From the NCBI GenBank assembly GCA_946630645.1, contig CAMOZD010000039.1:1-8181 (forward strand): a stretch of 8,181 nt of DNA, read 5' to 3'. Position 1 is the stretch's first letter, and each line of letters opens with the position of its first letter. Both the position numbers and the translations under genes were made by a program. Shown in pieces: positions 1-6,599 of this stretch. The notes beneath the pieces are model-generated. The model searched no databases and was not told where the DNA came from. It worked only from the letters and a program-made list of their open reading frames with translations. This DNA comes from an uncultured Lachnospiraceae bacterium (GTDB lineage Bacteria > Bacillota > Clostridia > Lachnospirales > Lachnospiraceae).

Positions 1-155
1 CAGCTCCGGAGACCACGGCGGCACCAGCTCCGGAGACCACAGCGGCACCGGCCCCGGAGACCACAGCGGCGCCAGCCCCTGAGACCACGGCGGCGCCAGC
101 CCCGGAGACCACGGCGGCGCCAGCCCCGGAGACCACGGCGGCACCGGCCCAGTAA
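1..155 (+). CDS. C-terminal end of a protein with PETTAAPA-type repeats (5' end outside window)
   Basis: Only the last 50 codons are in the window; the reading frame starts at base 3 and ends with TAA at 153-155. The visible product is six tandem octapeptides, A-P-E-T-T-A-A-P, followed by A-Q and stop. The frame is supported by the repeats themselves: every base difference between the six copies falls on a third codon position of this frame and is silent. Low-complexity tails rich in Pro, Thr, Ala and Glu are typical of secreted, lipid-anchored or wall-associated Gram-positive proteins, where they act as extended linkers; that is an inference, because the functional domain lies upstream. No sortase motif or membrane anchor follows the repeats. 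A hairpin terminator lies about 85 bases downstream. The molecular function cannot be assigned. Confidence 0.8.
   Translation, partial: APETTAAPAPETTAAPAPETTAAPAPETTAAPAPETTAAPAPETTAAPAQ
3..146 (+). repeat. Six tandem 24-bp coding repeats (APETTAAP)
   Basis: Six uninterrupted 24-bp units, each encoding A-P-E-T-T-A-A-P. Units differ only at silent third positions (gct/gcc, ccg/cct, acg/aca, gca/gcg, cca/ccg). The array may extend left of the window. Units are a multiple of three, so gain or loss of copies would change tail length without breaking the frame. Confidence 0.93.
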
Positions 156-239
156 GAGTAATTAGAAATAATATATAAGCTTCCGACATATGGGCGGCAG
201 ATTAAAGTGCTGATTGCCCGGCAGGCAGAAAGACTACTT

Positions 240-275
240 AAGGACAGTAATTTAAAGTTACTGTCCTTCTCTTAA
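240..275 (+). terminator. Likely intrinsic terminator of the repeat-tail gene
   Basis: AAGGACAGTAA (240-250) pairs perfectly with TTACTGTCCTT (258-268), an 11-bp stem with a 7-base loop. The 3' side runs into TTCTCTTAATT, a pyrimidine-rich but imperfect T tract. Position and stem support termination of the gene ending at 155; the weak T tract lowers confidence. Confidence 0.6.
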
Positions 276-426
276 TTCATAGGGAAGACCGTGGGTTTTT
301 ATGAATTGATAACCCCTGTAGGTAACATTCAAGCGACAGTAATTCTGCCATAGGCCTGACTGCGCCCGGCGGGGGAATATGCTTGCGGATTCTTATGTAA
401 ATATTGTATAAAGTCGGGAAGGAGAC

Positions 427-456
427 TTGCTATAGAAAAGGAGTATTAGCTATAAT
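427..456 (+). promoter_or_regulatory. Predicted sigma-A-type promoter of the response regulator gene
   Basis: TTGCTA (427-432, 4 of 6 matches to TTGACA) and a perfect TATAAT (451-456) are 18 bases apart. Transcription would start near 463, giving a leader of about 55 bases before the TTG start at 518. GCTATA occurs twice, at 429-434 and 449-454, overlapping both promoter boxes 20 bp apart; this could be chance or a direct-repeat regulator site. Confidence 0.65.
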
Positions 457-517
457 ATACATAAAGCCGGTAAAAAAGAACATTTATGCAAGGGTTAATT
501 GATAGGGGGGAGACCGA

Positions 518-1306
518 TTGAGGATCATTGCAGTAGATGATGAGAAAATAGCGCTTGAAGGACTTTTAAATATTTTGAAAAAGGTGGCGCAAGGAGAAGA
601 GATCCAGGGCTTTCGTTTTGGGAAAAAGGCATTGGAGTACGCCAGGGACAACCTCTGCGATGTAGCTTTTCTGGATATTGAAATGAGAGATCTGAAGGGG
701 ACGGTATTAGCGGAAAAGCTGAAGGAACTTAATCCCAATATTAATATTATTTTTACAACCGGCTACAGTGAGTATGCGCCGGAAGCCTTTTCCATGCATG
801 CCAGTGGTTATCTGATGAAACCTGTGACATCAGAAAAGGTGAAGAGGGAGCTGGAGGAGCTCCGTAACCCTGTAAAGGGACAGAGGGAGAAAAGGATTCA
901 TATTAGGACCTTTGGCAATTTTGAAGTTTTTGATCCGGAGGGGCGGCAGATAAAGTTCCGCTATAAAAAAACCAAGGAATTACTGGCCTATCTTGTGGAC
1001 CGGAGAGGGGATTTATGCAGTATGCAGGAATGCATGGAGATTCTCTGGGAAGATGAAGACCCGGCCAGTCATATATCCTATGCCAAAAATCTGAGAGCGG
1101 ATCTCCGTAAGTGTCTTGAAGAGGCAGGGGCTGGGGATGCGCTGGCCCGTCAGAGGGGATACCTGGCTATAGTCCCGGATAAAGTATATTGTGATTATTA
1201 TGAATATCTTAAGGGTTTCTCCGGGGACGGTACTGTCTACCTTGGTGAGTACATGAACCAGTATGAATGGGCCCAGACAAGCAGGGATACGCTGACGAGG
1301 GACTAA
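518..1306 (+). CDS. Response regulator with SARP/OmpR-like winged-helix DNA-binding domain
   Basis: Two-component regulator of 262 residues, predicted cytoplasmic transcription factor. The receiver domain covers about residues 1-115: acidic pocket D7-D8, phosphoacceptor D53 in the stretch FLDIEM, T81 in IIFTTGY, and K101-P102. From about residue 125 a winged-helix domain follows (HIRTFGNFEVF, then RYKKTKELLAYLVDRRGD), like the DNA-binding part of SARP/BTAD regulators and followed by only a short tail. The start is TTG at 518, preceded by the strong site GGGGGGAG at 505-512; no ATG fits better because the receiver fold begins immediately (MRIIAVDDE). No histidine kinase is adjacent in the window, so the signal and targets are unknown. 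It sits alone behind its own promoter and ends at a terminator shared with the convergent gene. LytTR and plain OmpR classes were considered, but the EVFDPEGRQIKFRYKKTKELL stretch fits SARP-type better. Confidence 0.88.
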   Translation: MRIIAVDDEKIALEGLLNILKKVAQGEEIQGFRFGKKALEYARDNLCDVAFLDIEMRDLKGTVLAEKLKELNPNINIIFTTGYSEYAPEAFSMHASGYLMKPVTSEKVKRELEELRNPVKGQREKRIHIRTFGNFEVFDPEGRQIKFRYKKTKELLAYLVDRRGDLCSMQECMEILWEDEDPASHISYAKNLRADLRKCLEEAGAGDALARQRGYLAIVPDKVYCDYYEYLKGFSGDGTVYLGEYMNQYEWAQTSRDTLTRD

Positions 1307-1310
1307 GAAG

Positions 1311-1355
1311 GAAAAAGCCGCCTGCCGCAAAAATGCGGTCAGGCGGATTATTATT
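1311..1355. terminator. Bidirectional intrinsic terminator between convergent genes
   Basis: CCGCCTG (1318-1324) pairs with CAGGCGG (1340-1346), and inside it CCGCA (1325-1329) pairs with TGCGG (1334-1338), with one bulged T and an AAAA loop. Reading plus, ATTATTATT follows. Reading minus, the stem is followed by CTTTTTCC, a better T tract. It lies 11 bases past the response regulator stop and 28 bases past the minus-strand gene's stop at 1375, so it can serve both. Confidence 0.9.
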
Positions 1356-1374
1356 AGCTAATGTGTTTTTACTA

Positions 1375-2091
1375 TTATCTTCTGCTGTGTTTTGGCCGCC
1401 TTTTTACCGGACTGTTGGGATTCCTGGTGGTCAGGAACTGGACAAGGAGGCCCAGGATAAAGAAGGATGCCGCCAGAACCATTTTGGAAGGCAGAGAGTG
1501 AAAGACAGCAAAGTTCAGATAAGGACCAACCTTAGTCAGGAGACTTGCTGCACAGATTCCGCCTACCAGGCTGGTGATGACGATGATGACAGGCCGCATG
1601 TATCTCATGGCCAGGGCTGCTATAATCAGACCGATGAGACAGCAGAGGAAAAACTGGATATCCCCTGAGAAGGGCAGCAGGCTGGCAGAAGCCATAAAGG
1701 CCAGGAAAAAGCATAGGATAAATATGCCGGCCAGGTAGATCCAGCTGGCCATGGCTGCGATGATGATACCTGCGACAACGACTACGGCAATCAGAGGGAT
1801 GCCGGTCAGATTAAAAATCTGGGTAGCGGCGCCGTAACCCAGGAGGGCTCCGGCGATGAAACCTGTGATGCTCATAAATATTCTGGAAAACTTATATCCA
1901 AAGAAACAGATCAGCAGGGCAAAGACCAGGGATACGATGGCGCCAATCATCTTGTAGGTATCATCGAACCGGCCCATGAGAGCCTGAAACCTTTGAACAT
2001 AGATATCAAAAGAATCCGGAAGAAACTGTTCGCCGGTCTGCAGGGACTGCTCAGGAAGTGTCTCTAAAAAAGTCAGTAGATCTGATAACAT
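1375..2091 (-). CDS. Seven-helix integral membrane protein, DUF4203/TMEM198-like
   Basis: Predicted membrane protein of 238 residues, function unknown. A soluble N-terminal stretch (about 1-46) is followed by seven hydrophobic segments at roughly 47-66, 70-92, 98-117, 119-139, 145-162, 167-185 and 203-220, and by a basic tail ending in KRRPKHSRR, which suggests a cytoplasmic C-terminus. The glycine-rich pattern FFGYKF...TGFIAGALLGYG resembles the DUF4203/TMEM198 family; this is recognition by eye, not a search result. I chose the ATG at 2091 because AGAAGG (2102-2097) lies 5 bases upstream and the membrane domain follows normally. The frame stays open up to 2367, but that extra N-terminus looks non-coding and has no good ribosome binding site. 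The gene has no operon partner and converges on the response regulator gene. No convincing promoter was found. Confidence 0.8.
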   Translation of the reverse strand: MLSDLLTFLETLPEQSLQTGEQFLPDSFDIYVQRFQALMGRFDDTYKMIGAIVSLVFALLICFFGYKFSRIFMSITGFIAGALLGYGAATQIFNLTGIPLIAVVVVAGIIIAAMASWIYLAGIFILCFFLAFMASASLLPFSGDIQFFLCCLIGLIIAALAMRYMRPVIIVITSLVGGICAASLLTKVGPYLNFAVFHSLPSKMVLAASFFILGLLVQFLTTRNPNSPVKRRPKHSRR

Positions 2092-2307
2092 AATAACCTT
2101 CTTTCTTATTCTATTATGACAGTGTGCGGCCATTTTCTCTGACGGGAGGTCCGGTCTGGAGCCTCTCAGTCTATTGCTATAAGAGTACCATAACATGGGA
2201 TTTTTCGCAAATATATAAGAGGGTTCACTTTTAGGGATTATGGCGGGCAGAGGGATAGACATATGGATAGACAAGGCCCTGATCCGGAGGCTCTCCTGAC
2301 TTTGTCC

Positions 2308-2336
2308 TTGTATTGGAAAATATTTTATATTATAAT
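2308..2336 (+). promoter_or_regulatory. Predicted gltX promoter
   Basis: TTGTAT (2308-2313, 3 of 6 matches) lies 17 bases before a perfect TATAAT (2331-2336), in the most AT-rich part of the gap. The implied start near 2343 gives gltX a leader of about 210 bases. The weak -35 box keeps this tentative. Confidence 0.5.
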
Positions 2337-2383
2337 GTTTGGCAGTGAGCCAGCAGGTCTGCCTCACTTATAAAGCAGGAGAA

Positions 2384-2485
2384 GGCAGCGGTTCTGACCT
2401 AATTTCAGTCAGAAAGCGGCAGCGGTTCTGACCTGGTCACAGCCAGGAAGGGGCAGTGGTTCCTGAGTAAACCATAGGAGCTTTT
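2384..2485 (+). repeat. Three tandem 34-bp repeats in the gltX leader
   Basis: GGCAGCGGTTCTGACCT occurs at 2384-2400 and identically at 2418-2434; a diverged third copy, GGCAGTGGTTCCTGAGT, is at 2452-2468. The period is exactly 34 bp, and the second halves are much less conserved. Each unit can fold into its own hairpin: TTCTGAC/GTCAGAA (2392-2398 with 2408-2414), CCTGG/CCAGG (2432-2436 with 2443-2447) and TGGTT/AACCA (2457-2461 with 2470-2474). The stems differ in sequence and register, so a conserved fold is not proven. Confidence 0.75.
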
Positions 2486-2552
2486 CTCATAAGAGAACGA
2501 TTAAATAAGGAAAAGGCGTCTGGCAGGACCATACGCATAGAAAGGCAGGATC

Positions 2553-4007
2553 ATGAAGAAAATTCGTACCAGATTTGCGCCCAGCCCCACAGGCAGGATG
2601 CATGTCGGCAATCTGAGAACAGCACTTTACACATACCTGATCGCCAAGCATGAGGGCGGTGATTTTGTTTTACGTATAGAGGATACAGACCAGGAAAGAC
2701 TCTTCGACGGGGCCCTGGACATCATTTACCGTACCCTGGAGGCGACAGGCCTTAAGCATGACGAAGGTCCGGATAAGGACGGAGGCTATGGCCCCTATGT
2801 CCAGAGCGAGCGCTGCAGCTCCGGTCTTTATATGAAGTATGCCAAAGAGCTGATAGCCAGGAAGGAGGCCTACTATTGTTTCTGTGACCAGGAAAGGCTG
2901 AATTCCCTCAAGCAGGTTGTGGGGGGAAAGGAGATCAGCATCTACGATAAGCATTGTCTCCATCTTTCCGAGGAGGAAGTGGCCGCCAATCTCGAAGCCG
3001 GCAAGCCCTTTGTTATCCGGGCAAATGTGCCCAACGAAGGAGAGACCAGCTTCCATGATGAGATCTACGGGGATATTTCCCAGCCCAACGAGGAGCTGGA
3101 TGATATGATCCTGATCAAGTCTGACGGATACCCCACCTATAATTTTGCCAATGTGGTTGACGATCATCTGATGAATATCACCCATGTGGTCCGGGGAAAT
3201 GAGTATCTTTCCTCAGCCCCCAAGTACACCCGGCTTTACCAGGCCTTCGGCTGGGAAGAGCCCAAGTATATCCACTGTCCCCTGATTACCAATGAAGACC
3301 ATCAGAAGCTGTCCAAGAGGTCCGGCCATTCTTCCTATGAGGATCTGATCGACCAGGGCTTCCTCACGGAGGCAGTGGTGAATTTTGTGGCCCTTCTTGG
3401 CTGGTGTCCTTCTGATAACCGGGAGATTTTCTCTCTGCCTGAACTGGTCGAGGCTTTTGATTATCATCATATCAGCAAGTCCCCGGCAGTTTTCGATATG
3501 GTTAAATTGAGATGGATGAACGGGGAGTATATGAAAGCCCTTGACTTTGACAGCTTCTATGAGAAGGCAGAGCCCTACATTAAAAAGACAGTGACCAAGG
3601 ACTATGATCTCAGGAAAATCGCGGCCCTCGTCAAGACCCGTATTGTGGTTTTCCCGGATATTGCGGAAATGATTGACTTCTTTGAAGAGGTTCCGGACTA
3701 TGACCTGGATATGTACAGGAATAAGAGAAATAAGTGCACACCGGAGAAATCCCTGGAGATTCTGCTGGAAGTCAGGGATATCTTAAGCGGCATGGACGAT
3801 TTCAGCAATGACGCTCTTTTTGAGGCTCTGGGCTCCTACGGCAAGGACAAAGGCTATATGGTAGGTCTTGTTATGTGGCCTGTCCGCACGGCTGTGTCCG
3901 GAAAACGGATGACACCAGGCGGAGCTACGGAGATTATGGAGATTATTGGCAAGGAAGAGTCCCTGAGGAGGATTGACCAGGCCATCAGCCGGCTGCAGGC
4001 TCTGTAA
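2553..4007 (+). CDS. gltX: Glutamyl-tRNA synthetase (class I)
   Basis: Cytoplasmic enzyme of 484 residues, the usual bacterial length, that attaches glutamate to tRNA-Glu using ATP. In most Firmicutes it also charges tRNA-Gln for later amidation by GatCAB; that is family knowledge, not visible here. The HIGH-type motif is H17-V-G-N20 within [13 protein letters not shown], and the KMSKS-type motif is K252-L-S-K-R256. A possible zinc site of the CxC...CxH type is present: C109, C111, C135 and H137. The C-terminal part (from about 310) is the anticodon-binding helical region, including a typical WPVRTAVSG stretch at 442-450. The ATG at 2553 starts directly before the [12 protein letters not shown] core; AAAGG at 2541-2545 and AGGA at 2547-2550 are candidate ribosome sites. 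It appears monocistronic, with a leader containing tandem repeats. No strong terminator follows it. Confidence 0.97.
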   Translation: MKKIRTRFAPSPTGRMHVGNLRTALYTYLIAKHEGGDFVLRIEDTDQERLFDGALDIIYRTLEATGLKHDEGPDKDGGYGPYVQSERCSSGLYMKYAKELIARKEAYYCFCDQERLNSLKQVVGGKEISIYDKHCLHLSEEEVAANLEAGKPFVIRANVPNEGETSFHDEIYGDISQPNEELDDMILIKSDGYPTYNFANVVDDHLMNITHVVRGNEYLSSAPKYTRLYQAFGWEEPKYIHCPLITNEDHQKLSKRSGHSSYEDLIDQGFLTEAVVNFVALLGWCPSDNREIFSLPELVEAFDYHHISKSPAVFDMVKLRWMNGEYMKALDFDSFYEKAEPYIKKTVTKDYDLRKIAALVKTRIVVFPDIAEMIDFFEEVPDYDLDMYRNKRNKCTPEKSLEILLEVRDILSGMDDFSNDALFEALGSYGKDKGYMVGLVMWPVRTAVSGKRMTPGGATEIMEIIGKEESLRRIDQAISRLQAL

Positions 4008-4199
4008 AACGGTGATCCGGAGGATTTGTGGACCTTCAGATGGAAGGCTTTGTGGAATGATGGGCTGGAGGGAAACTCCGAAATATTTGAAATATTAAGG
4101 GGTTTAAAGAACAGGCTTTTTATGAAAGATAAGGATTCCTGAAGGGGAAAACTGCCGCCCTCCAGGTCTCGAAGAGAAGGACACTTAAAAATAAGACTA

Positions 4200-4228
4200 T
4201 TGACAAAGCATTGTAAATATGCAATAAA
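4200..4228 (+). promoter_or_regulatory. Predicted fhs promoter upstream of the riboswitch
   Basis: A perfect TTGACA (4200-4205) is followed after 17 bases by AATAAA (4223-4228, 4 of 6 matches to TATAAT). Transcription would begin near 4235, about 30 bases before the riboswitch. A 6-bp hairpin CCGGCA/TGCCGG (4246-4251 with 4258-4263) would form at the very 5' end of the transcript. Confidence 0.6.
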
Positions 4229-4264
4229 TAAGCTAATCGATTAAACCGGCAGGGTTTTGCCGGG

Positions 4265-4474
4265 TTCTGATTGCTGACGGATCGGGTGAGTTTACACCGT
4301 GTAATCAGAATGATTAATATGTGACATGTAAGGTAAGGTTTAGGACAGCGTTTCCAAGGTCTGACCGGTTTAGCCATCAGGCTTAAGGGATGACAAGCTT
4401 TGGTATGATTCCATTGCCGGGAGCTATGGACTGCCCGGAACAGTTCCCGCATGTTTTGCCGACCGTCTGGGCAG
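4265..4474 (+). promoter_or_regulatory. ZTP riboswitch (pfl motif) controlling fhs
   Basis: Aptamer for the purine intermediate ZTP/ZMP, which signals 10-formyl-tetrahydrofolate shortage. P1 is TTCTGATT/AATCAGAA (4265-4272 with 4303-4310). Its internal loop carries the family-like CTGACGG (4274-4280), and P2 is GGTG/CACC (4285-4288 with 4295-4298). The second subdomain, GCCGACCGTCTGGGC (4458-4472), closely matches the pfl 3' signature. The required pseudoknot is present: GACGG (4276-4280) pairs with CCGTC (4463-4467); the family's more usual pair, as I recall it, is GGCG with CGCC, so this looks like a compensatory version. The gene downstream, fhs, is a known partner of this class. Odd features are the roughly 147-base linker between subdomains and GTGT (4299-4302) where I expect a G-rich strand. 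Identification is by eye. Confidence 0.85.
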
Positions 4475-4503
4475 CTTCATTTAGGAGCTGCCTTTATTTT
4501 TTT
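4470..4503 (+). terminator. Riboswitch expression-platform terminator
   Basis: GGCAGCTTC (4470-4478) pairs with GGAGCTGCC (4484-4492), 9 bp including one T-G pair, around the loop ATTTA, followed by TTTATTTTTTT (4493-4503). Its 5' arm shares GGC (4470-4472) with the P3 stem of the ZTP aptamer, where GGGC (4469-4472) pairs with GCC (4458-4460). Ligand-stabilised P3 should therefore block the terminator and turn fhs on, the usual direction for this class. Confidence 0.92.
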
Positions 4504-4581
4504 ATCCCGGTGGATGAGTCCACCCTGACGCCCGGGGCTCTGGAGGAGTCTCTAATTTAAAGGAAAGGATGAGGTACTTTT

Positions 4582-6252
4582 ATGAAGACAGATATTCAGA
4601 TCGCACAGGAAGCCCAGATGCAGCCCATCAAGGATGTGGCCGCCCTCTATGATATCACAGAAGATGACCTGGAGCTTTATGGAAAATATAAAGCCAAATT
4701 TACCGACGATTTGATTCAGAGAGTGGAAAAGAACGAGGATGGCAAGCTTGTTCTTGTAACGGCGATCAATCCTACGCCGGCCGGAGAAGGAAAGACAACC
4801 ACAAGTATAGGACTGGCCCAGGCCATGGCAAAGCTAGATAAGAAATGTCTTCTTGCCCTCCGTGAGCCTTCCCTCGGACCCTGTTTTGGAATCAAGGGAG
4901 GAGCTGCCGGCGGCGGCTATGCCCAGGTGGTTCCCATGGAGGACATCAATCTTCATTTTACAGGTGATTTCCACGCGATTACCTCTGCCAACAACCTGCT
5001 GGCAGCTCTCCTGGATAACCATATCCACCAGGGGAATGAATTAAGAATTGATTCCAGGCAGGTAATCTGGAAGAGATGTCTTGATATGAATGACCGGGCC
5101 CTCAGAAACATCGTTGTAGGTCTTGGCAAAAAGACTGACGGCTTTACCAGAGAGGATCATTTTGTTATCACCGTAGCTACAGAGGTTATGGCTATTCTCT
5201 GTCTGGCCAAGGATATGAAAGACCTGAAGGAAAGACTGGCCCGCATTATCGTAGCCTATGACCTTGATGGCAATCCTGTTACAGCCGGCCAGCTCAAAGC
5301 AGTGGGCTCTATGGCAGCCCTGCTCAAGGATGCCTTAAAGCCTAATCTGATCCAGACCCTGGAGCATACCGGCGCAATCGTCCACGGCGGACCTTTCGCA
5401 AATATTGCCCATGGCTGCAACAGTGTAAGGGCTACCAAATCTGCCCTGAAGATGGCGGATATAGTGATCACAGAGGCAGGTTTCGGTGCTGACCTGGGTG
5501 CGGAGAAGTTCTTTGACATCAAGTGCCGTATGGCCGGCTTAAAACCGGACGCTGTCGTTCTGGTGGCCACTGTAAGAGCTCTTAAATATAATGGCGGCGT
5601 AAAGAAAGAGGACCTGGGCCAGGAGAACCTGGAGGCCCTTGAGAAGGGAATCTGCAATCTGGAGAAGCATATTGAGAATCTGCAGAAATACCAGGTACCT
5701 ATCGTGGTTACTCTTAATGCCTTCACAACAGACACAGAAAGAGAGCATGAATTCATCCGTCGTTTCTGTGAAGACAGGAACTGTGAGTTTGCCCTCTCCC
5801 GGGTATGGGAAAAGGGTGGCGAGGGTGGAATCGACCTGGCCAATAAGGTACTTAAGACCCTGGAGGAAAAGGAGAGCAATTTCAAGCTTCTCTATCCGGA
5901 CGAGATGCCGCTGAAGGAGAAGATTGAGACGGTTGCCCGGGAAATCTACGGGGCTGACGGCGTGATCTTTGACCCGGCAGCTGAAAAGATGCTGGTTAAG
6001 CTTACAGAAATGGGCTTTGGAAATCTTCCCGTCTGCATGGCCAAGACCCAGTATTCCCTGTCTGATGACCAGACCAAGCTGGGAAGACCGACCAATTATA
6101 ATATTAATGTGAGAGAGGTATATGTGAGTGCCGGAGCAGGCTTTATCGTAGCTTTGACTGGTGCAATCATGACCATGCCGGGCCTTTCTAAGAAGCCGGC
6201 AGCTTACGGTATTGACGTCAATGAGGAAGGAAATATCACAGGTCTTTTCTAG
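4582..6252 (+). CDS. fhs: Formate-tetrahydrofolate ligase
   Basis: Cytoplasmic enzyme joining formate to tetrahydrofolate with ATP to give 10-formyl-tetrahydrofolate, which feeds purine synthesis, initiator-tRNA formylation and, in acetogens, the methyl branch of the Wood-Ljungdahl pathway. Length is 556 residues, as expected for the family. The nucleotide-binding loop TPAGEGKTT is at 65-73. The family signature runs from R94 through [20 protein letters not shown] (94-113) to HFTGD (125-129), and the end [14 protein letters not shown] is typical. The start is ATG 4582 with GAGG (4571-4574) 7 bases upstream and a purine-rich AAGGAAAGG before it. It is a single-gene unit controlled by the ZTP riboswitch upstream, and it ends at a terminator shared with the convergent gene. 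No folD, fchA or acetogenesis genes are in the window, so it does not show that the organism is an acetogen. Confidence 0.98.
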   Translation: MKTDIQIAQEAQMQPIKDVAALYDITEDDLELYGKYKAKFTDDLIQRVEKNEDGKLVLVTAINPTPAGEGKTTTSIGLAQAMAKLDKKCLLALREPSLGPCFGIKGGAAGGGYAQVVPMEDINLHFTGDFHAITSANNLLAALLDNHIHQGNELRIDSRQVIWKRCLDMNDRALRNIVVGLGKKTDGFTREDHFVITVATEVMAILCLAKDMKDLKERLARIIVAYDLDGNPVTAGQLKAVGSMAALLKDALKPNLIQTLEHTGAIVHGGPFANIAHGCNSVRATKSALKMADIVITEAGFGADLGAEKFFDIKCRMAGLKPDAVVLVATVRALKYNGGVKKEDLGQENLEALEKGICNLEKHIENLQKYQVPIVVTLNAFTTDTEREHEFIRRFCEDRNCEFALSRVWEKGGEGGIDLANKVLKTLEEKESNFKLLYPDEMPLKEKIETVAREIYGADGVIFDPAAEKMLVKLTEMGFGNLPVCMAKTQYSLSDDQTKLGRPTNYNINVREVYVSAGAGFIVALTGAIMTMPGLSKKPAAYGIDVNEEGNITGLF

Positions 6253-6599
6253 GAAAGCCTTTTCAGAAAGCTTATATTCTGGAAGAGTGCCGCAGGCAGA
6301 AAGCCTGGGTAAGTGATAGAAAAAGAGATAATAAAAGAGTGGGAAACCCTGTAAAAAGAATAAAAGAAGGCAAAATATAAAAGAAGCTGCAGGCTTGGGT
6401 GATGGTAACTACTTTCATAGTTTCCAACCATCCCAAGGCTGCAGCTTTCTTCTTATTTCTGTTTAAATATATTATTTTAAAACAATCTGGCGCAGAATCC
6501 TGACCACTCTTTTTGTTTGAAGGAAATCCAGACATTTCTTCCTATTTGAAGGAAATCCAGACATTTCTTCCTATTTGAAGGAAATCCAGACATTTCTTC
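6253..6599. other. Convergent intergenic region downstream of fhs
   Basis: This 347-base gap holds two small hairpins without T tracts (CAGAA/TTCTG near 6264-6281 and CAGGC/GCCTG at 6293-6297 with 6303-6307), the long bidirectional terminator, an AT-rich stretch (6461-6480), and three 29-bp repeats that copy the end of the convergent gene. No separate gene is supported. Confidence 0.65.
6381..6460. terminator. Long bidirectional terminator hairpin (fhs and the DUF6273-like gene)
   Basis: AAGCTGCAG-G-CTTGGG (6384-6399) pairs with CCCAAG-G-CTGCAGCTT (6432-6447), broken by one G-G mismatch. The stem continues inside through GATGGT/ACCATC (6401-6406 with 6427-6432, the last base shared between alternative pairings) and AACTA/TAGTT. 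Reading plus, TTTCTTCTTATTT follows; reading minus, CTTCTTTTATATTTT follows. It is therefore placed and shaped to terminate both convergent transcripts. Confidence 0.88.

Larger units (their letters stand above)
156..517. other. Intergenic region upstream of the response regulator gene
   Basis: This 362-base gap holds a terminator hairpin (240-268), a weak hairpin GGGTT/AACCC (293-297 with 311-315), and the response regulator promoter (427-456). A second, weaker promoter-like pair is TTGCGG at 383-388 and TATAAA at 407-412 with an 18-base spacer. I see no open frame with a ribosome binding site and no RNA family I recognise. Confidence 0.6.
2092..2552. other. Divergent intergenic region between the DUF4203-like gene and gltX
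   Basis: This 461-base gap separates divergent genes. It holds the predicted gltX promoter (2308-2336), a hairpin AGTGAG/CTCACT (2344-2349 with 2363-2368), the 34-bp repeats (2384-2485), and a small hairpin TTCTC/GAGAA (2484-2488 with 2493-2497). I found no T-box consensus, no strong terminator in the leader, and no supported small gene. Confidence 0.55.
4008..4581. other. Intergenic region and fhs leader
   Basis: Bases 4008-4199 hold only weak structures: hairpin CCTTC/GAAGG (4033-4037 with 4043-4047), GGAG/CTCC (4067-4070 with 4076-4079), and a perfect palindrome AATATTT-G-AAATATT (4082-4096). None has a proper T tract, so gltX has no clear intrinsic terminator. From 4200 come the fhs promoter, riboswitch and terminator, then a hairpin GGTGGA/TCCACC (4509-4514 with 4519-4524) just downstream. 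No protein-coding gene is supported. Confidence 0.65.

Noticed and set aside
1267..1668. Plus-strand open frame of 133 codons
   Set aside because: It begins inside the response regulator gene, runs across the strong terminator at 1311-1355 and is antisense to the DUF4203-like gene; composition is not protein-like.
2092..2367. Possible 92-residue N-terminal extension of the DUF4203-like protein starting at 2367 (minus)
   Set aside because: The internal ATG at 2091 has a good ribosome site 5 bases upstream; the extension shows no domain character and overlaps the predicted gltX promoter.
2335..2373. Twelve-codon leader peptide candidate upstream of gltX
   Set aside because: Its ATG overlaps the predicted -10 box and lies before the likely transcription start; it has no ribosome site and no run of Glu codons.
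2343..2552. T-box riboswitch in the gltX leader
   Set aside because: No T-box antiterminator consensus and no terminator with a T tract were found in the leader.
4346..4404. Alternative ZTP P1-P2 candidate (CCAAGGT with GCTTTGG around CTGACCGG)
   Set aside because: P1 needs wobble pairing and its loop lacks a GACGG-type partner for CCGTC; the element at 4265-4310 has an 8-bp perfect P1 and a 5-bp pseudoknot.
5256..5885. Minus-strand open frame of 209 codons within fhs
   Set aside because: It is antisense to a well-conserved enzyme and rich in Ser, Arg and Pro, as expected for a shadow frame.
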